Below, one piece after another: positions 34,592-44,256 of a stretch of DNA of 64,000 nt. Each line of letters begins with the position of its first letter. The first letter of the stretch is position 1. Under the pieces are notes generated by a model. The model worked only from the letters and a program-made list of their open reading frames with translations. It did not search any database and was not told the DNA's origin. Both the position numbers and the translations under genes were made by a program. Source of the DNA: Rivibacter sp049446155 (GTDB lineage: Bacteria; Pseudomonadota; Gammaproteobacteria; Burkholderiales; Burkholderiaceae_C); assembly GCF_049446155.1 (NCBI RefSeq), contig NZ_JBMSEE010000004.1, positions 416,777 to 480,776 of the forward strand, written 5' to 3'.

Positions 34592-34748
34592 CGCCCTCTC
34601 CCGCTGCGCAGAATGAAAAGCAGAAGTCATATGCTGCCGATCATGTAGCCCGTGAGCAGATAAGGACATGGACAGCACCGGCGGTGCCAAGCATGTGAAT
34701 GGGATCTTTTCTCATGAAATGGGACTCTCTTGTTTCACTTGGTATTGG

Positions 34749-35549
34749 TCAGGATGCCGGCATGTGGTTCCCGGGGGGGTGCCCCGTCGCATTGATTCTT
34801 GCCGCGATCAGTTCAGCGAGTTCGAGTGGATGGCCGTTCCCTGTGGCCGTCGCGATGGTCCGTGCTCCCTGCATTGCTTGGCGGCACAGGTCGAGTGCTG
34901 AACGTTGGACGGTCGTGCGCGCCACGAAGTCGTCCATGACATCGGCTTCCTGCAACAACACGCAACTTGCAACGAGGGTTTCTCCGTAGCGCCGCGCTAC
35001 TTTGGCTAGAGAATCAGAGTAGCCTGCGAGAGTGGCCCCTGTGGCGCCAGCCGCCTCACCCAGCGGCACGGCCAATCTTTGACGAGTCCGCAACCATTGT
35101 GCTGGATCGTCGCCTGTGATCTGCACATGCTTCAGGTTGGTGGCCTCCAACTCAGCCGCCCGGTTGACCGCATCGGCAACCAGGGCCAGGACTTGAAGGT
35201 CATCGCAACGCACCAGCAAGCGGAAGGCACCTGTGGTCAGGTAGTCCCCCGCCAGCACGGTGGCCGCATTGCCGAGCAGCGCAGATGAGCCGCGCGCCGC
35301 ATCGACGTGGGCATGCAATTGCTGCAAGCTGATGTAGATCAGGTCCAGCGCGGTACCGGCGTTGATGCCCTGCTGCCCGGAATGGATGCTGCAAGTCACC
35401 AGTGCCCGGATCGGTATCTGCTGGTCCGACAGCAACAGGCGCACGGCAAGCTGCACGGGCGCGGCCTCACAGGTCAGGGTACCCGCCACGGCGGCGCGGA
35501 CGCCGGTCATTACAGTCTCGGTAAAGCTCATGAGATGAGAGTCAGCCAT
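34749..35549 (-). CDS. Polyprenyl synthase-like protein lacking the first Asp-rich motif
   Basis: This 266-residue protein is helical and follows the layout of trans-isoprenyl diphosphate synthases. GNAATVLAGDYLTTGAFRLL (93-112) matches the block after the first Asp-rich motif, and QRLAVPLGEAAGATGATLAG matches the KT-A helix. However, the position of DDxxD holds LHAHVD (78-83), and the second motif reads EADVMDD (201-207). A functional enzyme would be surprising; a pseudoenzyme that binds a lipid or partner is more likely. It overlaps the patatin gene and ends the pump operon before a 157-base gap. Confidence 0.7.
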   Translation of the reverse strand: MADSHLMSFTETVMTGVRAAVAGTLTCEAAPVQLAVRLLLSDQQIPIRALVTCSIHSGQQGINAGTALDLIYISLQQLHAHVDAARGSSALLGNAATVLAGDYLTTGAFRLLVRCDDLQVLALVADAVNRAAELEATNLKHVQITGDDPAQWLRTRQRLAVPLGEAAGATGATLAGYSDSLAKVARRYGETLVASCVLLQEADVMDDFVARTTVQRSALDLCRQAMQGARTIATATGNGHPLELAELIAARINATGHPPGNHMPAS

Positions 35550-36516
35550 GGGTTGACGTTTCTGCCCAGCGAGCCAACTGCTCGGCTGCGCAGCGATAGC
35601 CGATCTCGACGATTTCCTCGGCGCGGGCGAATTGGAGGAAGCGGATGTGACCCAGGGGCGGCTGGATGAGGATGTCGGGTTTTTCCAGTTCGAGACGGGC
35701 CTGCGTGATGCGGGTCTCCATCACATTGATCGATGCGAGCAGCACTTCGAAGATGTTGGGGGCCGGCTCTTCGACCGAAGCCCAGCGGGCCAATTGGGCA
35801 GAACCCGGAATTTCATGAGCAAGCATGCGCTCCTTGATCCACTGAATAGCCTGCCGATAACCCTCAACCCAGTCGCCCATTTCCGTCAGTCGGCCTGGCG
35901 GCAGTACGGGCTTGAAGTTCTTCCCGGAAACGATCTCATGGTTGAGATCAACCGCGATGACAACGTCGGCTCCCATAGCGCGCGCCACGCTAACCGGCAC
36001 CGGGTTGACAAGGCCCCCATCAACCAGGATCCGGCCGTTACTTCGTATTGGCGTGAAGACACCGGGTACGGAAATGCTGGCGCGCACGGCATCAATGACA
36101 TCGCCGCTGGCCATGGTGAGTTCCTCGCCGCTAACAATGTCGGTGGCCACGGCAGCAAACCGTTTTGGCAGCTCCTCTATGCGCGCGGATTGCACGTACT
36201 CACGCACCAGATCGCTGACCTTGGCACCGTCCAGCAGCCCGGACTTGGGCAGCACAACATCGAAAAAGGCAACTGTTTTCTTCCAGTCGAAGGACTGAAA
36301 TACCGCTTCGAGTTCATCCAGCTTGCCAGCGGCGTAAACAGCGCCAACCAGCGCGCCCATGCTGGTGCCGGCGATGAAGTCGATCTCGATGCCGGCTTCC
36401 TCGACGGCCCGCAGCACGCCGATGTGCGCGAGCCCCCGCGCGGAGCCGCTGCCCAGCGCCAAACCAATTTTTGGTGCGAACCCGTTTGAAGCTTTGCCAT
36501 CAGCGAACTGCATCAT
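35542..36516 (-). CDS. Patatin-like phospholipase, RssA type
   Basis: This 324-residue protein is a patatin-like lipid acyl hydrolase. The oxyanion loop is GSGSARGLAHIGVL, the nucleophile elbow is GTSMGALVGAVY and the catalytic Asp is in RILVDGGLVNPVP. There is no signal peptide, so it would act at the cytoplasmic membrane face. It overlaps the ABC1 kinase gene and the polyprenyl-synthase-like gene, showing tight co-translation. It presumably releases acyl chains from phospholipids; the C-terminal 90 residues are less typical. Confidence 0.9.
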   Translation of the reverse strand: MMQFADGKASNGFAPKIGLALGSGSARGLAHIGVLRAVEEAGIEIDFIAGTSMGALVGAVYAAGKLDELEAVFQSFDWKKTVAFFDVVLPKSGLLDGAKVSDLVREYVQSARIEELPKRFAAVATDIVSGEELTMASGDVIDAVRASISVPGVFTPIRSNGRILVDGGLVNPVPVSVARAMGADVVIAVDLNHEIVSGKNFKPVLPPGRLTEMGDWVEGYRQAIQWIKERMLAHEIPGSAQLARWASVEEPAPNIFEVLLASINVMETRITQARLELEKPDILIQPPLGHIRFLQFARAEEIVEIGYRCAAEQLARWAETSTHG

Positions 36517-38261
36517 CTTCCGCCCTTGCCACCACGCCAGATGGAGACCAGCACCCAGATGCCACCAATGACGGCAGCGATGAAACCGAGCAGTCCGAAA
36601 GAGGGCAGGCCCGGCAGGGAGGGTTCGCGCACGACGCTCATAACGATGGCCGACCCGACGATCAGAGCGGCGGTGACGATGCTTATCGCCAGGCGGCTGA
36701 CGGCGCGATCTAGCTGATCGCCGACCCGCCTCAGATGGGTGACGTCGATGTGCACTTCCAGCCGGCCGCGGCGGGCGGCTCGCAGCAGCCGGGAGAGGTC
36801 CTGGGGCAAGCCTGCCAGCAACGAGAAGATGTCACCGGCCGCCCGCCGCCCCCGTCTGAGCAGCGCTGCGGGGGAGTAGCGCGCGTGCATGGCACGCTCC
36901 AGCAGCGGCAGTGCATGGTTGGCCATGTCAAAGCCGGGATCGAGTTCACGACCCAAGCCTTCCAGTGTGACGAAGGCTTTGATCAGCAGGGACAGATCGT
37001 TGGGCAGGACGAGGTGATGCTGGCGCGGGATCGCCACGAGGTCGGACAACATGGCGCTCAACCGCAATTGCTTCAGCGGCACGCCGTGGTAGCGATCGAT
37101 GAAAGACCGGACTTCCAACAACAGATCCTGCTCATTTGCCACGCCGTCGCTCGTCCATTCGAGCATGACGTCGGCGACGCCGCCGGCGTCGTTCCTCACC
37201 AGCCCCAGCAGCAGGCGGATCAACTGGTCGCGGCGTTCCTCCGCCAGCCGGCCGACCATGCCGAAGTCGATGAAGGCGATACGGTTGCCCGGCAAATAGA
37301 ACACGTTGCCCGGATGGGGATCGGCGTGAAACAGCCCGTCCTCGACGATCATCTTCAGTACCGCATGGGCGCCACGCCGTGCGAGCACCTTGCGGTCCAG
37401 GCCGGCCTGGTCAACGGCCTGAAGCCTGCGCCCGGAAATACCACCGATGAATTCCTGTACGCAGACCCGCTCGCCGGTCCACTGCCAATACACGCGGGGA
37501 ATGACGATGATGGGAGGTGCGCCATCCGCGTCCGGCTTTTCCTTGCCCGGGACGACAGGGGGAGCATCCTGATCGGTATAGCCGGTGAAGTTCCCGGCGA
37601 TGCGTTCGGCATTGCGGCATTCACCGGCGAAATCGAGTTCGTTGCGCAGCGACTGTGCGAACTGGCGCACCATCTCGCGCGGATGCAGGACGCGCCATTC
37701 CGCGCTCTCCGTCTCGGCGAGTTCGGCCAGGCGTGCAAGCCAGCGCAGATCGGCTTCCAGAATGGGCCGAATGCCGGGCCTGCGCACCTTGACCACGACT
37801 TCGCCGCCGTCGTCGAGACGCGCCCGATGCACCTGCGCAATGGAAGCGGCCGCCAAGGGCTCGGGATCAAAGGCCGCGAAGATTTCCTCGGGGGGCGCGC
37901 CGAGGTCTTCGCTGAGCTGCTGGTATACGGCTGCCCAGGGGGCGGGCGGCGCGCTGTCCTGCAATTTCCCGAATTCGGCGGTCCACTCGGGTTCGAGCAG
38001 ATCGACCCGGGTAGCGAGCACCTGGCCGAGTTTGACGAAAGTCGGCCCCATCTCCTCCAGCGCCCGCCGCACTCGTTCGGGGGGCGTCATGTGGGCGAAG
38101 TCTGCCGCTTCGCTCCAGTGCAGTGCCGTCCCCGCCCGCTCCAAGGCGTTGGACAGCCCCATCCGGCGCACCATGTCGCCAAACCCATAGCGGATCAGGA
38201 TCGAGGCGATTTCATGCAAACGCCGTAGATCACGCATCGCGGTCAGTGCCTGCCAGAGCAT
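36513..38261 (-). CDS. ABC1/UbiB-like atypical kinase
   Basis: This 582-residue protein belongs to the AarF/UbiB/ABC1 family. It has the family KxGQ motif (FVKLGQVLATRVDLL), a nucleotide-binding lysine in VVVKVRRPG, the catalytic loop FHADPHPGN and IDFGMVG. Two hydrophobic segments at the C-terminus (about 515-575) anchor it in the membrane. Family members support isoprenoid quinone and lipid metabolism, acting as ATPases more than protein kinases. It lies 9 bases after the outer-membrane channel gene and overlaps the patatin gene, so it belongs to the pump operon. Chromosomal UbiB would be encoded elsewhere. Confidence 0.9.
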   Translation of the reverse strand: MLWQALTAMRDLRRLHEIASILIRYGFGDMVRRMGLSNALERAGTALHWSEAADFAHMTPPERVRRALEEMGPTFVKLGQVLATRVDLLEPEWTAEFGKLQDSAPPAPWAAVYQQLSEDLGAPPEEIFAAFDPEPLAAASIAQVHRARLDDGGEVVVKVRRPGIRPILEADLRWLARLAELAETESAEWRVLHPREMVRQFAQSLRNELDFAGECRNAERIAGNFTGYTDQDAPPVVPGKEKPDADGAPPIIVIPRVYWQWTGERVCVQEFIGGISGRRLQAVDQAGLDRKVLARRGAHAVLKMIVEDGLFHADPHPGNVFYLPGNRIAFIDFGMVGRLAEERRDQLIRLLLGLVRNDAGGVADVMLEWTSDGVANEQDLLLEVRSFIDRYHGVPLKQLRLSAMLSDLVAIPRQHHLVLPNDLSLLIKAFVTLEGLGRELDPGFDMANHALPLLERAMHARYSPAALLRRGRRAAGDIFSLLAGLPQDLSRLLRAARRGRLEVHIDVTHLRRVGDQLDRAVSRLAISIVTAALIVGSAIVMSVVREPSLPGLPSFGLLGFIAAVIGGIWVLVSIWRGGKGGR

Positions 38262-38270
38262 TGCGTTTCC

Positions 38271-39755
38271 TCATTTTTTCGGGGGCTGGTTGGTGCCACC
38301 GCCCAGCGCCGCGTACAGCCCGACTTGGCTTGACAATGCCGCCCTGCGCACCTGCACCAGTTGCTGCTCGACGGCAAGCAGGTCGCGCTCGGCGTCCAGC
38401 ACCTCCAGGTGCGCCGCCGAACCGGCATCGAACAGCATCCGCGCCAGTTTCAAACGCTCGCTCTGCGCGGCGTGGGCCTGGCGCGCCACGGCGAGTTGCT
38501 CGGCGAGCTTCTGCCTTGCGGCCAGGGCGTCGGAAACGTCGCGAAACGCTGCCTGGATGGCGCGCTCGTATTCGGCAATGGCGATGTCGCGCCGCACGAC
38601 GCTGACGTCGAGATTGGCCTGTCGCATGCCGGCATCGAAGATCGGCAGTTCGATCGTCGGCTGGAACAGCCATGCCCGGGTGCCCGACGAGAACAGGTCG
38701 CTCAGGCTGGTGCTGACCGTGCCGGCGGCGCCGGTCAGTGCGATGCGCGGGAAGAATGCGGCGCGCGCCGCACCGATGTTGGCCTGGCGCGCCCGCAGCG
38801 CATGCTCGGCGGCCAGGATGTCCGGGCGGCTCGCCAGCAGGTCCGAGGGCAGCCCGGGCCTCAGTTCGGGCATGACCAGGGCTTCATCCATCGGGGCCGA
38901 TGGCGGCGGCAATCGGGGGTCGCTGCCGAGCAGCAGCGCCAGGGCATTGCGCTGCTGTTCGCGCTGCAATTCGAGCTGCACCTGCAGGGCTTTGCCCTGG
39001 CTGAGCAGGGTGCGCACCTGGGTCAGCTCCAGCCGGGAGCCATGGCCCAGCTCAAAGCGTTTCTGGAAGATTTGCGCCAGCGACTGCTGGTTTTCCACCG
39101 TGCGCCTTGCCAGCGCGATGCGCTCGTCGAGTTCGCGCAGGCCCAGGTAGGCATCGGCGACCTGGGCGACCAGCGCCAATTCCACGGCGCGGTGGCCCTG
39201 CCCGGTGGCCAGCCATTGCTCGAATGCGGCGGTCTTCATGCTGCGTACGCGGCCCCACAGGTCCAGCTCCCAGCTGCTGATCCCTACCGTGGCCGCGTTG
39301 ACCTCCAGGACCGAGCGGCCCGCCAGCGGCTGTAGCCCATCGGGCAGGCCGGCGCGGATCTGCTGCGCCCCCACGCCAACCATTGGCGCCTGCTGCGCAC
39401 GCTGGATGCGGAAGGCGGCGCGCGCCTCCTCGGTGCGCAGCAGCGCCACGCGCAGATCGCGGTTGTTTTCCAGCGCGGTCTCGATCAGCGCCTGCAAGGC
39501 CGGGTCGGTGAAGTACGCGCGCCACGCCAGGTCAGCCGCGGCCGCAACGCCCGGCGTGTCGGGCTGCGTCCGCCAGTTCGATGCGACGGGGAGCGCGATG
39601 GGATCGAGCGCGGGCGCCAGCGAGGCGCAGCCGCTCAGCACCGCCAGCACCGCCAGCGTGCCGACGAGCCGATGGCGGGCCGATGGGCCGGTCTCATGGC
39701 CTGCGCGGGCTTGGCGGCGGCGGGGGGACGATGTGCCGCGGTCATTCTCATGCAT
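38271..39755 (-). CDS. NodT-family outer-membrane efflux lipoprotein
   Basis: This 494-residue protein is the TolC/OprM-type channel of the adjacent RND pump. It has a lipoprotein signal ending VLAVLSGC (Cys43) and two outer-membrane-efflux repeats, with AEHALRARQANIGAARAAFF typical of the family. I chose the ATG at 39753-39755, preceded by AGGAG, which overlaps the end of the RND permease gene; an upstream ATG is less suited. With the permease and adaptor it forms a complete tripartite pump. Confidence 0.94.
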   Translation of the reverse strand: MHENDRGTSSPRRRQARAGHETGPSARHRLVGTLAVLAVLSGCASLAPALDPIALPVASNWRTQPDTPGVAAAADLAWRAYFTDPALQALIETALENNRDLRVALLRTEEARAAFRIQRAQQAPMVGVGAQQIRAGLPDGLQPLAGRSVLEVNAATVGISSWELDLWGRVRSMKTAAFEQWLATGQGHRAVELALVAQVADAYLGLRELDERIALARRTVENQQSLAQIFQKRFELGHGSRLELTQVRTLLSQGKALQVQLELQREQQRNALALLLGSDPRLPPPSAPMDEALVMPELRPGLPSDLLASRPDILAAEHALRARQANIGAARAAFFPRIALTGAAGTVSTSLSDLFSSGTRAWLFQPTIELPIFDAGMRQANLDVSVVRRDIAIAEYERAIQAAFRDVSDALAARQKLAEQLAVARQAHAAQSERLKLARMLFDAGSAAHLEVLDAERDLLAVEQQLVQVRRAALSSQVGLYAALGGGTNQPPKK

Positions 39756-42700
39756 GGTCTGCTCCTGTGGCCGCCGGGGCTGTATGGCGCTTCGCATGCA
39801 GCTCATAGAGCAGCGGCACGACGAACACGGTCAGCGCGGTCGAGACCAGCGTGCCGAAGATCAGCGAGACGGCCAGCCCCCCGAAGACCGGGTCGGTCAC
39901 CATGACGGCGGAGCCGAAGATGATCGCCAGCATGGTCAGCAGGATGGGCCGCAGACGCACCGCGCCGGCCTGGCGCACGGCCTCTCTCAGCGGCATGCCG
40001 CGCCGGATATTGTCCTGGATGAAGTCGATGATCAGCAGCGAGTTGCGGATCACCACGCCTGCCAGGGCGATGATGCCGACCATGGATGTGGCGGAGAAAT
40101 CCACGCCCATCAGCCAATGCCCCGGAAAAATGCCGATGATGCCGAGCGGCACGGCCGACATGGCCACCAGCGGAACGATGAACGAGCGGTAGTAGGCGAC
40201 CAGCGCGAAATAGATGATGAGCAAGGCGCCGCCGAGGGAGAGGGAGAGATCCCGGTACACGTCCAGCGTCATGCGCATCTCGCCGCCCCACAGCAACTGG
40301 TAGCCGTCGATGGTGTCGGGCACGTCCTCCTTGAAGCGCAGGTTGCCGGTGCGCAGCGGGCGTCCGTCCGGCGCGGTGATGCCATGCAGGCGCCGCTGCA
40401 GGTCGAGCACTGCGTACAGCGGCACCGAGTCCGACAGCTCCGCGCCGACGAAGGTAACCTTCTCGTTGTCGCGGTGCAGGATGGGGCGATCGACCGATGC
40501 GGGGACCACTTTGACCAACTCCGCCAGCGGCACGGGTCGGCCGGCGGCGTTGTCCACGAACACCCGGTCGAGCCGGGCGGGATCGACCTCGAAGCGGCGC
40601 GGCACGAAGGCCCTGACCGATACCGGCAGTTTCTCGTCCGGTACGTGGGCGCGGCCGAGCGTGGTGCCGCCATAGACCAGCGCCAGCGCCTCGGCAATCT
40701 GCGCAGTCGAGACGCCGGAGAGCGCGGCCTTGTCCTTGTCCGGCACGATGCGGTGTTCCCGCACATCTTCCGGTTCGGTGTCGGTGATGTCGACGGTGTC
40801 GTAGGTTTGTGCGAAGGCCTCGCGCACCTGGGCCGACAACGTGCGCAGCCCCTCGGCGTCGGGGCCGTAGACTTCCGCCAAAACGGTCGAGCGCAGCGGC
40901 GGACCCGGCGGCTGCTCCACCAGCGCGACCTCGGCACCGGGCCAAGCAGCGCGGACCGCTTCCACTCGAGGGCGCAGTTCGCGCACGACGTCGATGGAGC
41001 TTTCCTTGCGGTGACGCTTGTCGGTGAGGTTGACGCGGATTTCCGCGACGTGGCTGCCGGCACGCGCGGCGGTACCCTTGAACAGACCGCTGAAGTCGGC
41101 CACACCTGCCTGGCCGACCCAAGTCTGGTAGTTGAGCACGTGTGGTTCCCGCGCCAGCACCGCGGTCACTTGGCGCACCAGGCGATCGGTGTCTTCCACC
41201 GGTGTGGTTTCCGGCATCGAAACCACCACGTTGAAGGTGTTCTGGTCATCCTTGGGCAGAAAGCCGATCGGCACGCCCAGCGCGGACACGGCCCCGCCCA
41301 CGCCCGCCGGGCGGACGAACTGCCAGCCGCCTTGCATCAGCGAAACCGCCATCAGCAGCAGAACCGCCAGAGCGAAGCCGATGCGCACGTTTCTGCGCTG
41401 CTGCAGAGGGCCGAACAGGCGCAGGTAGAGGCGCTCGATCCGTCCCGGCGTGCCGTGACCATGGACAAGCTGTCCGTGTTCGGTTTCCGGCCATGATGAT
41501 TCTTCCCGCAGGACTTCGTGGCGATGAAGCCAGCGATTGGACGCCCACGGCACGACGATGTAGGCCACCACGATGGAGGCGGCCATGGCGACAGGCACGG
41601 TGACCGCTATCGGGAAAAAATACTGGCGCGGCATGCCGGTCAGGGCCAGCAGCAGGGTGATGAAGACCAGCATCACCGCAAAGGTGGCCAGATTGGTGGC
41701 GTTGCCGATCTCGTTGGTCGCCAGCACGGTTTCCGCCTGCTTGTCTGCCTTCGGTTTGCGGCTGGCGTAGTGGCGGTGGATGTTCTCGATGACCACGATG
41801 GCGGCATCCACCAGCAGCCCCAGCGCCAGGATCAGGGCGAACAGCGTGACGCGGTTGATGGTGACGCCGCCGAGCAGGTTGGCCGTCAGCGTGATGCCCA
41901 TGATCAACGGCACCGTGATCATCACGATCAAGGCCTCGCGCCAGCCCAGGAAGAGGATCAGCACCAGGCCCACGGTGACGAGGGCGATCGCCAGGTGTTC
42001 CAGCAGCAGGTTGACCGCGTCGTCGGCCTTCTGGCCGTCGTTGCGCGTCACCACGACCTGGATGTCCTGGGGCACGAAGCTGGCCTGCATGCGCTGCATG
42101 CGGTCGATCACTGCGTTGGCGACCAGCACGGCATTGGTGCCCTTCTTTTTGGCCACAGCGATGGTGACGGCGGGCAGGTCTGTGGCATCGGCCGTGCCAA
42201 AGCGTGGATCGCCGGGGCCGAAAGAGAGGCGGCTGGCCGTGGCCGGCTCCGACGGCGGGCCGTCGGTAACGGTGGCCACGTCGCGCACGTAAACCGGCCG
42301 CTTGTCGCGCACGGCGACGAGCTGGTTGCGCACATCCTCGGCCGAAGTGTAGGCCGCATCCAGCTTGATGGCTTGTACCTGACCGTCACGTACGGTGGGC
42401 TGCAGTGGCAAGGTCAGGTTGCTGGCTGGGAAGGCCGCTCGGGCTTGGCCCAGGGTCACGCCGTAAGCCTGCAGGCGATCGGGGTCCAGTTCGATGGTGA
42501 TTTCGCGGTGCTGCCCGCCGCGCAAGGAAACCACCGAGACATTTTCGGTACTGCGCAGGCGCTCGGCCATGCGTTCGGCCATGCGGTTGAGCGCGTAGTC
42601 ATCGTATTTCGACGAAGCCAGCGTGAAGGTGACGATCGGCACGTCGTCCGCGTCGATGCTTTGCACCAGTGGCGTCGTGGCGTCGGCAGGCAGCCAGGCG

Positions 42701-43071
42701 CGGCTGGCCATCACGCGGTCATAAAGCTTGACCAGTGACTGCTCCTTCGATTCGCCGACCTTGAATTGCACCTGAACGATTCCCTGCGAGTTGCGGGAAG
42801 TGCTCTCGATGTGATCGACGCCGGACAGTTCGCTCAGAATGCCTTCGAGGGGCGTGACCACCAGCGCTTCGACCTCACTGGCAGAGGCGCCCGGCAGGCC
42901 GACCATCACGGCGGCAGCGGGCACGATGATCTGCGGGTTTTCCTCGCGCGGGGTCTGCAGCACCGCCACGACGCCCATCAGCGCCACGGCGATGATGAAG
43001 ACCAGCGTGAGCTTGGAGGTGATGAAGTGCTTCGCGAGAAAACCCGCGAAGTTCAGGCGCTGCTGCGTCAT
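39748..43071 (-). CDS. RND efflux permease
   Basis: This 1,107-residue protein has the full RND layout: 12 membrane segments and two large periplasmic loops. The proton-relay helix reads LGLLVDAAIVVIENIHRH, with one Asp where HAE1 pumps such as AcrB have two (VDDAIV). This resembles metal and other non-HAE1 RND proteins. It is slightly longer than AcrB. Substrates cannot be deduced; hydrocarbons or lipids are possible from the neighbouring genes. The start overlaps the adaptor gene, so the pump is translated in order adaptor, permease, channel. Confidence 0.95.
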   Translation of the reverse strand: MTQQRLNFAGFLAKHFITSKLTLVFIIAVALMGVVAVLQTPREENPQIIVPAAAVMVGLPGASASEVEALVVTPLEGILSELSGVDHIESTSRNSQGIVQVQFKVGESKEQSLVKLYDRVMASRAWLPADATTPLVQSIDADDVPIVTFTLASSKYDDYALNRMAERMAERLRSTENVSVVSLRGGQHREITIELDPDRLQAYGVTLGQARAAFPASNLTLPLQPTVRDGQVQAIKLDAAYTSAEDVRNQLVAVRDKRPVYVRDVATVTDGPPSEPATASRLSFGPGDPRFGTADATDLPAVTIAVAKKKGTNAVLVANAVIDRMQRMQASFVPQDIQVVVTRNDGQKADDAVNLLLEHLAIALVTVGLVLILFLGWREALIVMITVPLIMGITLTANLLGGVTINRVTLFALILALGLLVDAAIVVIENIHRHYASRKPKADKQAETVLATNEIGNATNLATFAVMLVFITLLLALTGMPRQYFFPIAVTVPVAMAASIVVAYIVVPWASNRWLHRHEVLREESSWPETEHGQLVHGHGTPGRIERLYLRLFGPLQQRRNVRIGFALAVLLLMAVSLMQGGWQFVRPAGVGGAVSALGVPIGFLPKDDQNTFNVVVSMPETTPVEDTDRLVRQVTAVLAREPHVLNYQTWVGQAGVADFSGLFKGTAARAGSHVAEIRVNLTDKRHRKESSIDVVRELRPRVEAVRAAWPGAEVALVEQPPGPPLRSTVLAEVYGPDAEGLRTLSAQVREAFAQTYDTVDITDTEPEDVREHRIVPDKDKAALSGVSTAQIAEALALVYGGTTLGRAHVPDEKLPVSVRAFVPRRFEVDPARLDRVFVDNAAGRPVPLAELVKVVPASVDRPILHRDNEKVTFVGAELSDSVPLYAVLDLQRRLHGITAPDGRPLRTGNLRFKEDVPDTIDGYQLLWGGEMRMTLDVYRDLSLSLGGALLIIYFALVAYYRSFIVPLVAMSAVPLGIIGIFPGHWLMGVDFSATSMVGIIALAGVVIRNSLLIIDFIQDNIRRGMPLREAVRQAGAVRLRPILLTMLAIIFGSAVMVTDPVFGGLAVSLIFGTLVSTALTVFVVPLLYELHAKRHTAPAATGADHA

Positions 43072-44228
43072 CGCGCGCCCCCGGCGGCCTGGACCGGCAT
43101 GCCGTCATGGACGGTGTCGGCGACGCTGGCGAGAATGGTTTCTCCGTCCGACAGGCCGGCGCTCACCTCCACCCCATCGCCCAGGCGCTGGCCGGTGCGC
43201 AGCCAGCGAAAACGCGCCACACCGTCCTGCAGCACGAACACGCCGTCCAAGCCACCGCGCCGAACGAGGGCCGCACGCGGCACCGTGACGGCCCGTTTCT
43301 CGTCCAGCAGGATTTCGAGGCGGCCGAACATTCCCGGCAGCAGGCGCGCGTCCCGCGGCAGCACGATGTCCACCTCGTAGCGGCGGGTCACGCCATCACC
43401 CGACGGCACAACACCCCGGACCCGTCCCTTGAGCCGCTCATCGCCCAGCGCGTCGATGCGCACGGGAATCGAGTCGCCGGCCTTGACTGCCGCCAGGCTG
43501 CGCTCGGGCACGAACGCCTTGAACAGCAAGACCTCACGCGACTCCACCGTCATCAGCGGCGCGCCGGGAGCGGCCATCTCGCCGCTGCGCCGGGCCACCG
43601 AGACGACCACGCCATCCACCGGACTGGTGATGGTCACGTAGTTGCGTTGCGCCTGTGCCGCCGCCAACGCCGACTGCGCTTGTTCCAGCGCCGCGCGGGT
43701 GGTTTCCTCCCGCACCCTGGACTTGCGCAGCGCATCGGCCGAGATCGCGCCAGCCGGCACCAGTTGCGCGTTCTGGCTCACGTCGTGCTGCGCATCCCGC
43801 CAAGCCTCCTGGGCGGCCTGCACGCCGGCGCGTGCCTGCGCGATGGCCGCGTCGATGTCAGAGGCGTCGATGCGCAACAGCAGGTCGCCGCGCCTGACCG
43901 CCTGGCCCTCGCGAACATCGAGTTGGCGAATGAATCCGGTCACGCGCGAAGCCACGTCGATGCGTCCATCAGAGACGACGCTGCCAGTCACATCGTTGGT
44001 AACAGGCCATCGTGCCTGCCGTACCACGACAACTTTCGCAGGCATCGGCGTGGATGCGGATCGAGGCGAGCTTGAGCCATCCGTGCAGGCGGCGAGCAGA
44101 AATACGCAGAGGGACAGCACAGCCACCCTGCACGCCTGCGTGCCCCTGCCTGTGCTCTGCGTGCCAGCCTCCCAGACCGACGGTACGGGGCTATGGCGGC
44201 CGAGTGCATAGGTAGTCAAGCGATTCAT
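43068..44228 (-). CDS. RND efflux periplasmic adaptor lipoprotein
   Basis: This 386-residue protein is a membrane-fusion (HlyD/AcrA-type) adaptor. It has a late lipoprotein signal ending CVFLLAAC (Cys48), a lipoyl half-motif VREGQAVRRGDLLLRIDASD and a helical hairpin rich in Ala and Gln. A beta-barrel part includes GVTRRYEVDIVLPRDARLLPG. The ATG is preceded by GAGGAA. It is the first gene of the operon that continues through the permease, channel, ABC1 kinase, patatin and polyprenyl-synthase-like genes. Confidence 0.93.
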   Translation of the reverse strand: MNRLTTYALGRHSPVPSVWEAGTQSTGRGTQACRVAVLSLCVFLLAACTDGSSSPRSASTPMPAKVVVVRQARWPVTNDVTGSVVSDGRIDVASRVTGFIRQLDVREGQAVRRGDLLLRIDASDIDAAIAQARAGVQAAQEAWRDAQHDVSQNAQLVPAGAISADALRKSRVREETTRAALEQAQSALAAAQAQRNYVTITSPVDGVVVSVARRSGEMAAPGAPLMTVESREVLLFKAFVPERSLAAVKAGDSIPVRIDALGDERLKGRVRGVVPSGDGVTRRYEVDIVLPRDARLLPGMFGRLEILLDEKRAVTVPRAALVRRGGLDGVFVLQDGVARFRWLRTGQRLGDGVEVSAGLSDGETILASVADTVHDGMPVQAAGGAR

Positions 44229-44256
44229 GAGTTCCTCGAAGTCTTGGTCATGTCAG

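Noticed and set aside
31916..34648. A 910-codon plus-strand frame opposite the glycosyltransferase gene
   Set aside because: Only its first 80 or so codons match anything (ISL3 transposase remnant). The rest is the antisense of a recognisable glycosyltransferase.
39205..41496. A 763-codon plus-strand frame opposite the RND and channel genes
   Set aside because: Antisense to two well-matched pump genes; composition is His- and Gln-rich as typical for shadow frames.
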